A stretch of 39,365 nt of DNA from Bacteroidia bacterium (lineage in GTDB: Bacteria > Bacteroidota > Bacteroidia > Bacteroidales > Prolixibacteraceae): positions 7,820 to 47,184 of the forward strand of contig JAPLDR010000076.1 of the NCBI GenBank assembly GCA_026391655.1. The letters run 5' to 3'. The notes below the pieces were generated by a model. It saw only the letters and a list, made by a program, of their open reading frames with translations, had not been told where the DNA came from and searched no databases. How positions within the stretch are numbered: position 1 is the first letter of the stretch; the number at the start of each line of letters is the position of its first letter. Below, piece by piece: positions 1 to 8,023 of this stretch. A program made the translations under genes and the position numbers.

Positions 1-2637
<2,637 letters not shown>

Positions 2638-2690
2638 TTGCTAAATCTGGCAGGTCCCAATATTTACAACCGGGTAAAGATCAGATGTAT

Positions 2691-2731
2691 AAAAAAGTCC
2701 GGATCGGCCTTTAGCTGATCCGGACTTTTTT
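2691..2731 (+). terminator. Rho-independent terminator after the GH2 gene
   Basis: A perfect 15-bp stem (AAAAAAGTCCGGATC pairing with GATCCGGACTTTTTT) encloses an 11-nt loop and ends in a T run, 53 bases after the GH2 stop codon. The A and T flanks mean it could act in both directions. Confidence 0.9.
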
Positions 2732-2980
2732 GTTCCGATAAGATTCCCGTTCTAATCGGAAAAGTTAAAATCAAAAAGCAATGCTTCACTGGCTATTTCA
2801 GTGATCTAAATTAATTGAGGTAAAAAGGTAAACCACATCGAAGTCATTTTGTTCATTTTAAGGTTTCAAATCCCATTTTTATTTTCAAACCGAATAAATT
2901 TTTTAAGATCATACAAAAAGGAAGAGACATATGTAACTATTAAAGCCGTAAATCGTTATATATGTTATAAGAATGGTAAT
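2732..2980. other. Intergenic region before msrA with a second small hairpin
   Basis: Just after the terminator is a weaker inverted repeat (TTCCGAT at 2733-2739 with ATCGGAA at 2755-2761). The rest is AT-rich. I found no convincing TAnnTTTG promoter. An upstream in-frame ATG at 2849 lies here, but the sequence it adds does not resemble MsrA or a signal peptide. Confidence 0.4.
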
Positions 2981-3619
2981 ATGAGAAGCGCATTTATTTA
3001 CCTGATAGGATTATTAGCATTGATCCCTTCAGAATTAAAAAGTTCAACGCCATACAATACACAAATGGAGACAAAAGAAACAGGGTCGAAGATTGCAGTT
3101 TTTGCTGGAGGTTGTTTTTGGTGTACCGAGGCCATTTTCAGTCAGTTGAAAGGAGTACGAAAAGTAGTTTCCGGGTATTCGGGTGGTAAGGTAGCCAATC
3201 CAACTTATAAAGAGGTGTGCTCAGGCCTTACTGGTCATGCAGAATGCACACAGATCACCTACGATCCGGAACAGATTTCTTTTTCCGAACTTCTCGAGGT
3301 TTTCTGGACGACTCACGACCCGACAACACTAAACCGGCAGGGAGCTGACAGCGGAACTCAATATCGTTCGACAATATTTTATACCGATGAGGATCAAAAG
3401 CAGGAGGCAACAGCTTATAAGGCAAAGCTCGACAAGGAAAAAATCTGGAACGATCCGATTGTTACCGAAATTACCAAATTCGGAAAATTCTATCCTGCAG
3501 AGGATTACCATCAGGAATATTATAAAAGCAATCCCAACCAGGGCTATTGCCGCATCGTCATAACCCCTAAGATTGAGAAGTTTAAAAAGATTTTTGCTGA
3601 TAAACTGAAAACCAAATAA
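2981..3619 (+). CDS. msrA: Peptide-methionine (S)-S-oxide reductase MsrA
   Basis: MsrA reduces methionine-S-sulfoxide in proteins and so repairs oxidative damage. The catalytic motif GGCFWC is present (Cys45 counted from this start), along with GYSGG, the THDPTTLNRQGADSGTQYRS segment and YHQEYY. A C-terminal Cys (NQGYCRI) can act as the resolving residue. The start at 2981 is preferred over 2849 because it gives a compact hydrophobic leader (MRSAFIYLIGLLALIP) and a 212-aa protein of normal MsrA size. This implies export to the periplasm, though a cytoplasmic form from the internal ATG (METKETG) cannot be excluded. No MsrB domain is fused. The stop codon is only 3 bases from that of the convergent nitroreductase gene. 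Confidence 0.93.
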   Translation: MRSAFIYLIGLLALIPSELKSSTPYNTQMETKETGSKIAVFAGGCFWCTEAIFSQLKGVRKVVSGYSGGKVANPTYKEVCSGLTGHAECTQITYDPEQISFSELLEVFWTTHDPTTLNRQGADSGTQYRSTIFYTDEDQKQEATAYKAKLDKEKIWNDPIVTEITKFGKFYPAEDYHQEYYKSNPNQGYCRIVITPKIEKFKKIFADKLKTK

Positions 3620-3622
3620 TCG

Positions 3623-4195
3623 CTATTTTACAATCAATTCATCCAATGATCTTTTTGGGACATAATGAACGCCATTTTCGTCACGATAATACCTGATATC
3701 GCCGTCTTCTCCAACGTTGGTAATCACCACAGTTTCGACAGGTTTTCCCAGAGCAACCACATCGATAATTTCGAAACGATCCTGTAGTTTTAGAATTGCT
3801 TTAAGATGTGGTTTATTGATTGTGCGGAAAATACATCCTCCCAGCCCTTTACCGACAGCGCCAAGCAGTATATTCTGCATCGCAATTCCATCATCACAGA
3901 AATAATTATCCGAAATTTCCCGGTCGAGTAGTACAATAATATAAGCAGAAGGACGTTCCCCTTTTTCGGGACCCGGCCACGCTGTAAGATAACCGGCCCA
4001 GGACAATGTCGAAAAAACCTGTTCGTTCAGGTTCCGGTCATAGCTTAAAACGTACTTTAACGGTTGTGCATTTCTACCTGAAGCGGCATACCTGGTCAAC
4101 CCGATTAACTCAACCAACGTATCGCGGTCAATCACAAATTGCTCATCAAACCTTCTGTAACTCCGGTTCTTTTTTGCTAAATCCTTAAAATTCAT
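3623..4195 (-). CDS. Nitroreductase-family flavoprotein
   Basis: A small (190 aa) FMN-dependent nitroreductase-fold protein. The N-terminal NRSYRRF supplies the arginines that bind FMN phosphate, ASGRNAQPLKY is the usual first flavin loop, and GLGGCIF is the conserved glycine-rich segment. Family members reduce nitro groups, quinones or enones with NAD(P)H; the natural substrate cannot be deduced. There is no signal peptide, so it is cytoplasmic. It converges on msrA and diverges from the TSUP permease gene. A role in redox homeostasis together with msrA is only an inference from position. Confidence 0.88.
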   Translation of the reverse strand: MNFKDLAKKNRSYRRFDEQFVIDRDTLVELIGLTRYAASGRNAQPLKYVLSYDRNLNEQVFSTLSWAGYLTAWPGPEKGERPSAYIIVLLDREISDNYFCDDGIAMQNILLGAVGKGLGGCIFRTINKPHLKAILKLQDRFEIIDVVALGKPVETVVITNVGEDGDIRYYRDENGVHYVPKRSLDELIVK

Positions 4196-4240
4196 ATCGT
4201 TTTATTATAGGTTTTATAGTCTCTCTTTTGATCAATGCAA

Positions 4241-4287
4241 CAAATTTACAGTTAAGTTTTATAAACCGCCACTATTTGCTATGTTTG
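4241..4287. promoter_or_regulatory. Divergent promoter -7 elements between nitroreductase and TSUP genes
   Basis: For the plus strand, TATGTTTG (4280-4287) matches the Bacteroidota -7 consensus TAnnTTTG and lies 40 bases before the TSUP start. For the minus strand, CAAATTTA (4241-4248) is the complement of TAAATTTG and lies 45 bases before the nitroreductase start. Neither has a clear TTG at the -33 position, so these are partial matches. Confidence 0.5.
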
Positions 4288-4327
4288 CATATAATTATTA
4301 AAATTAGTCATCGGTCAAACTAACTGA

Positions 4328-5110
4328 ATGGAGATCTTCCTTGTTCTTCTTGTGGGCTGTTTTTCAGGTATGGTAACGGGTTTAACGGGAGCCTCGGGTG
4401 TAATGGTTGTTGTCCCCCTTGTCACGATTTTATTCAGATTTCCAATTCATGAAGCGATTGGAACGAGTCTCGTGGTGGATGTACTTACTTCACTAATGAT
4501 TTCTGTTACCTACTTCAAAAATGACAATATTGCCCTCAAATCCGCGGGATGGGTGGCGCTATCTTCAGTAACGATGGCTCAGATTGGCGCCCGCTTTTCT
4601 GATAAAATTCCCGAACGGGGACTCGATTCCGGGTTTTCATTTGTATTGATTGTGCTCGCCTTAATTATCTGGAGAACAGGAGTTAAGCGACATAAAGAAT
4701 CAGTTTCGCCATTCGATTTGTCCACTAATAAATCTCCCTTATGGCGGCTTGCATTATCAGTATTACTGGCTGGCGGAAGCGGTTTTATGACCGGGTTTAT
4801 CGGGGCCGGGGGTGGAACGAATATTTTATTGATCCTTCTGTTCGTGAATAAGTTTCCGATGCACAAGGCGCTGGGAACCTCCATCCTAATCATGTCATTT
4901 ACTGCATTATCTGGTGTGATCGGTCATGCAACCTTTGGAAATGTAAATATTTTGACCGGAATAACACTTGCATTCAGTTCAATCCTTACGGGAATCTATT
5001 GCGCCCGGTTTACGAGTAAGATCAGCGAAAAATCTCTTTCCCACCTAATGAGTGGGGTTTACCTGATTCTGGGGGTGGTGATGATGATTATTAATTTGCG
5101 GAACTTTTGA
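4328..5110 (+). CDS. TSUP (TauE/SafE) family membrane permease
   Basis: A 260-aa, very hydrophobic protein with about eight membrane segments and the internal duplication typical of TSUP. The glycine-rich signature occurs twice: GCFSGMVTGLTGASG at residues 10-24 and GGSGFMTGFIGAGGG at 149-163. Each is followed by an H[EK]A[IL]GTS motif (residues 41-47 and 179-185). Family members export or import sulfite, sulfonates or organosulfur anions across the inner membrane. Neighbouring genes do not reveal the substrate. A -7 element lies just upstream. The 3' end overlaps the decayed antirepressor reading frame on the other strand. Confidence 0.88.
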   Translation: MEIFLVLLVGCFSGMVTGLTGASGVMVVVPLVTILFRFPIHEAIGTSLVVDVLTSLMISVTYFKNDNIALKSAGWVALSSVTMAQIGARFSDKIPERGLDSGFSFVLIVLALIIWRTGVKRHKESVSPFDLSTNKSPLWRLALSVLLAGGSGFMTGFIGAGGGTNILLILLFVNKFPMHKALGTSILIMSFTALSGVIGHATFGNVNILTGITLAFSSILTGIYCARFTSKISEKSLSHLMSGVYLILGVVMMIINLRNF

Positions 5111-5112
5111 TA

Positions 5113-5359
5113 TTCCCCATATTTGAAGATTTTGGGTTTTTAAACCTTTTAAGTTTTTATGTCCTTTCACTGTTAACCCATCTTCCAAAACAACCCTGAT
5201 TTTCATCTTAAACCAATAGTCGCGGGAGTTACTACTATCGGTTAAAATGCTTACCACATCAATCACCGAAAAATACCATTGTTCTTCTAATGTGTCCCAA
5301 TGGGTTCGAACTTTTTTGCTATCAAAAAGCTTTATTGAGTTATCGTTTTCCATATGCAT
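5113..5359 (-). pseudogene. Remnant of a BRO-N-type phage antirepressor-like gene
   Basis: The start is intact and recognisable: KKVRTHWDTLEEQWYFSVID, followed by SILTDSSNSRDYWFKMKIRV, is the opening of the BRO-N family common in Bacteroidota. Soon after KMKIRV similarity ends. The expected region (STDCxxTEGIFRIIQSIPSPKAEPFK-like) is missing, and the reading frame runs on as low-complexity sequence into the 3' end of the TSUP gene, stopping at 5045. Full family members are usually 200-300 aa; only about 50 residues survive. It is a truncated remnant, possibly of phage or mobile origin. Identification rests on remembered family sequence. Confidence 0.6.
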
Positions 5360-5458
5360 AAAATCAGGAAATTTTTTATAGTAATGTGGTGATTGTAAAA
5401 GTTTGAAAGTAAACTGTATTCATGTTGATTACGGTACGGTATCATAATTATATCTTAA

Positions 5459-6268
5459 TCATTGTTGGCCTATAACTATTCTGTTCTTAATCAACGCAAC
5501 ATCCTGTTTTAGTTGGTTCAATGTATAAGCAAGATCGGCGGGTGAAACTTCGCCCGAAGGCAACTCTTCGCTGATGTAATGGATAAACCGCCAGATTTCG
5601 CGGATCTCAACCACCGCGAGTTCGTAAGGTTTATAGTTTGAATTCAACGAGATCAGCCCAATTTGTCCCTCTTTTTCGATTCGGTTTTCTACAATTTTGA
5701 AGACGATTCCTTCGTCGAGGGTTAGAACGATACAGGCTTCCCCATTTTTCAGGGTACTCCAGTCCTGGACAAATTCACCGGTCACCCAGGCGCTGTCGGG
5801 GATAGGTAACATCGAATCGCCGCTGATCTGGAAGGTTCTGTATTTTCGTTCGGGTGAAAGAAAAGGAAGTTGAAATACAGGAAGTTCGCGCACAAATTCA
5901 GGATCGGCAAAACCCCGTGTGTATCCGGCTTTCGCTTTTTCGGGCACCAGTTCGATATTTTCGTTGTTGGCGCTGTCAACAGTTGTGGTGAGTACCCGCA
6001 ACTTAGATCCTTTTACAAACACATCGAATCCGCCTTCCAACTGGCGCAGTTCGCTCTCCCTGAGCTTCGATAAATCAACCTTGATTAAAGTGTCGATCGA
6101 AATGCCGAAATATTCCGAATAGGCAATCAGTTGTTGGATACCCGGTTGCGCCACCCCGTTTTCGTAACCACTCAAGGTAGGACGTTTCATATTCAGTGTG
6201 AAAGCCACTTCGTCCTGTGTCCGTCCGCGCCGTTTCCGCATCAATTTAATATTAGAGTTGAAAAACAT
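5459..6268 (-). CDS. LexA-like repressor: XRE helix-turn-helix with S24 peptidase domain
   Basis: Residues 8-62 form an XRE/Cro helix-turn-helix (RGRTQDEVAFTLNMKRPTLS, GVAQPGIQQL). Residues about 105-230 are a peptidase S24 domain with a candidate self-cleavage site Ala114-Gly115 (EKAKAG), catalytic Ser152 (SGDSMLP) and Lys191 (GIVFKIVEN). The cleavage-site to Ser to Lys spacing is close to that in LexA. A C-terminal segment (PADLAYTLNQLKQDVALIKN) looks like a short coiled coil. It is expected to repress genes until RecA-stimulated self-cleavage after DNA damage. It diverges from dinB and dnaE-type polymerase genes, the classic targets of such a repressor, with a palindrome in the shared gap. 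A phage CI-like origin is the alternative, but no phage genes are nearby. Confidence 0.88.
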   Translation of the reverse strand: MFFNSNIKLMRKRRGRTQDEVAFTLNMKRPTLSGYENGVAQPGIQQLIAYSEYFGISIDTLIKVDLSKLRESELRQLEGGFDVFVKGSKLRVLTTTVDSANNENIELVPEKAKAGYTRGFADPEFVRELPVFQLPFLSPERKYRTFQISGDSMLPIPDSAWVTGEFVQDWSTLKNGEACIVLTLDEGIVFKIVENRIEKEGQIGLISLNSNYKPYELAVVEIREIWRFIHYISEELPSGEVSPADLAYTLNQLKQDVALIKNRIVIGQQ

Positions 6269-6288
6269 GGTTGAATTATGAATTACGG

Positions 6289-6360
6289 ATTGTCACATTA
6301 ACACATTGTTCCATTGTCGAATCATCGAATTGTCACATCGCCGAATCGTCAAATTGTCGA
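6289..6360. repeat. Octanucleotide tandem repeat, 9 copies
   Basis: Nine consecutive 8-nt units start at 6289 with consensus ATTGTCRM: ATTGTCAC, ATTAACAC, ATTGTTCC, ATTGTCGA, ATCATCGA, ATTGTCAC, ATCGCCGA, ATCGTCAA, ATTGTCGA. The phase is kept without indels over 72 bases. It begins 20 bases upstream of the repressor start codon and would be transcribed as part of its leader. Confidence 0.8.
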
Positions 6361-6396
6361 ATTTTTTCCTTGTCAGCGTATCAATTCTTCAAAAAA

Positions 6397-6436
6397 TGAT
6401 TATATTATAACCTGAAAAATGATTAAATATTAATCA
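6397..6436. promoter_or_regulatory. Candidate repressor operator in the repressor/dinB gap
   Basis: A perfect palindrome, TGATTAAATATTAATCA (6420-6436), is preceded 23 bases earlier by a related direct copy (TGATTATATTATAA, from 6397). Both are led by AAAAA. A further inverted pair (CTGAAA with TTTCAG, 6453-6473) lies closer to dinB. The position, between a self-cleaving repressor and the polymerase genes it likely controls, suggests a binding site; this is inference. Confidence 0.5.
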
Positions 6437-6463
6437 AAAATAATTCATTTTTCTGAAATGCAA
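6435..6463 (-). promoter_or_regulatory. Probable promoter of the XRE-S24 repressor
   Basis: Read on the minus strand, TTG (6463-6461) is followed after 18 bases by TATTTTTG (6442-6435), matching the Bacteroidota -33/-7 consensus TTG-N19ish-TAnnTTTG. The -7 element abuts and overlaps the palindrome at 6420-6436, which fits autorepression. The leader to the start codon would be about 160 nt and would contain the octamer repeat. Confidence 0.5.
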
Positions 6464-6495
6464 AAATTTTCAGCAAAAAAATTATAACATCAGTC

Positions 6496-7740
6496 ATGCA
6501 GGAGATCAGTCAGCAATCGAACAAGACGGTCGTTCACTACGATCTCGACACTTTTTTTGTCTCGGTTGAACGACTGCAAAACAGCAAACTAATCAGAAAG
6601 CCGGTAATTATCGGAGGTATGTCTGATCGGGGAGTGGTGGCGAGTTGCAGCTACGAAACCCGGTTGTTTGGTGTCCGCTCAGGGATGCCCATGAAACTGG
6701 CCCGGCGGCTTTGTCCCGAGGCTTTTTTGATCCGTGGTGACATGGAGAGCTACAGTCGTCATTCGGATGTTGTTACACAGATCATTGCAGAGCGGGCACC
6801 TGTGTACGAAAAGGCTTCGGTTGATGAGCATTACCTCGATATTACGGGGATGGATCGTTTTTTCGGATGCATGAAATGGGCTCAGGAATTGCGTCACACC
6901 ATTATAAAAGAGAGTGGTCTGCCCATTTCGTTTGGGTTGTCGGTGAATAAAACGGTCTCCAAAATTGCCACAGGTGAAGCGAAACCGAATGGCGAAAAGG
7001 AGGTACCGCAACGCGCTGTACAACCGTTTCTCGATCCGCTTTCGATCCGGAAAATTCCCATGGTTGGCGCTAAAACTTATTACCTGCTCCGTTCGATGGG
7101 GATCGAAACAATCCATACACTCGCAGAGATTCCCATCGAGATGATGCAACAGGTGCTTGGGGAAAACGGGGTTGTCATGTGGAAAAAAGCGCATGGAATT
7201 GATAATACACCTGTAAAACCTTATTCTGAGCAAAAATCGATCAGTACCGAGCGCACTTTTGAGCAGGATACTACCGACGCACTTTTTCTGGAGCAACTGA
7301 TTGTCGGCATGACCGAAAAACTGACTTTTCAGCTCCGAAAACAGCAAAAAATGACTTCGTGTGTCACAGTAAAAATCAAGTATTCGAACTTTGATACCTA
7401 TAGTCAGCAACTGCGGATTCCTTACACGCAGTTCGATCATACACTGCTTGCTACGGCCAAAGATCTTTTCCGGAAACTTTATCAGCGACGAATGCTGATC
7501 CGGCTGATTGGTGTCCGGTTTAGTCATCTCGTGAGCGGTACGCAGCAACTCGATCTTTTTGAAGATACTTCTGAGCGGGTTAATCTCTATATGAGTATGG
7601 ATCAGATCCGTAAACGTTTTGGCAGTTTGGCGATCCGGCGTGCTTCAGCATTGGCTGTCCGCAGAACAATCGACGACATGAAAATGGTTCCACCTCCGGT
7701 TCCGCCGGGACAATTAATTATTAAACGAGGATTTCATTAG
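6496..7740 (+). CDS. dinB: Y-family translesion DNA polymerase (DinB/Pol IV type)
   Basis: A 414-aa error-prone polymerase that copies past damaged bases. Active-site residues are intact: Asp16 in HYDLDTFFVSVE, with Phe21 at the steric-gate position, and Asp110-Glu111 in KASVDEHYLD. The helix-hairpin-helix segment (IRKIPMVGAKTYYLLRSMGI) and the little-finger domain follow. QLDLF at residues 351-355 is a textbook beta-clamp binding motif. Because the catalytic residues are present, this is an active polymerase rather than an ImuB-like protein. The gene diverges from the LexA-like repressor and precedes the DnaE-type gene, so damage-inducible expression is likely. The final residues (PPPVPPGQLIIKRGFH) are a proline-rich tail. 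Confidence 0.92.
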   Translation: MQEISQQSNKTVVHYDLDTFFVSVERLQNSKLIRKPVIIGGMSDRGVVASCSYETRLFGVRSGMPMKLARRLCPEAFLIRGDMESYSRHSDVVTQIIAERAPVYEKASVDEHYLDITGMDRFFGCMKWAQELRHTIIKESGLPISFGLSVNKTVSKIATGEAKPNGEKEVPQRAVQPFLDPLSIRKIPMVGAKTYYLLRSMGIETIHTLAEIPIEMMQQVLGENGVVMWKKAHGIDNTPVKPYSEQKSISTERTFEQDTTDALFLEQLIVGMTEKLTFQLRKQQKMTSCVTVKIKYSNFDTYSQQLRIPYTQFDHTLLATAKDLFRKLYQRRMLIRLIGVRFSHLVSGTQQLDLFEDTSERVNLYMSMDQIRKRFGSLAIRRASALAVRRTIDDMKMVPPPVPPGQLIIKRGFH

Positions 7741-7746
7741 AAGAAG

Positions 7747-7778
7747 ATGGGAAAATGGGAAGGTGAGAAAATGGGAAG
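7747..7778. repeat. Octanucleotide tandem repeat, 4 copies, directly after dinB
   Basis: Four 8-nt units (ATGGGAAA, ATGGGAAG, GTGAGAAA, ATGGGAAG) begin 7 bases after the dinB stop codon. The motif differs from the one upstream of dinB, but the unit length is the same. Confidence 0.65.
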
Positions 7779-7840
7779 AAATTAAAATATTGATTAAAAC
7801 CTATTTTGGGAATGGAAACACTTTTTATGCACGGTCAAAA

Positions 7841-7938
7841 GCACCAGAGGTGCGAAATATTGGTAGAATAAAGAATTGCCCAATAACCAGCGGCGCAATC
7901 AGAAAAGCCAGGCAAAGAGGTGAATTTCCATGCGCCGC
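7841..7938 (-). repeat. Multi-hairpin intergenic repeat element, copy 1
   Basis: Contains the hairpins GCACC/GGTGC (7841-7853) and GCGGCGCA/TGCGCCGC (7890-7938) with AATATTGGTAGAA between them. Read on the minus strand it matches the layout of the element at 11773-11904: a GGCGCAT stem first, then an A/T-rich linker containing AATATT or GATATT, then a short GC-rich hairpin. It fills most of the dinB-dnaE gap. Elements of this kind are, from memory, widespread in Bacteroidota intergenic DNA. Confidence 0.6.
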
Positions 7939-8023
7939 AACGCTGATTCAATAATAAAAAATCAAAAGTAAAAGTGGGGATGCAAATTTTCATTTTTTTA
8001 TTATTCATTTTTTCATTTATACT

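Noticed and set aside
2849-2980. Longer MsrA start at 2849
   Set aside because: The extra 44 residues are not MsrA-like and would hide a good signal peptide beginning at 2981.
6679-7548. 289-codon open frame antisense to dinB
   Set aside because: Shadow of a confidently identified polymerase; His/Arg/Phe-rich composition typical of antisense frames.
7763-7954. 63-codon frame between dinB and dnaE
   Set aside because: It lies over an octamer repeat and a multi-hairpin repeat element; its translation reflects repeat sequence, not a protein family.
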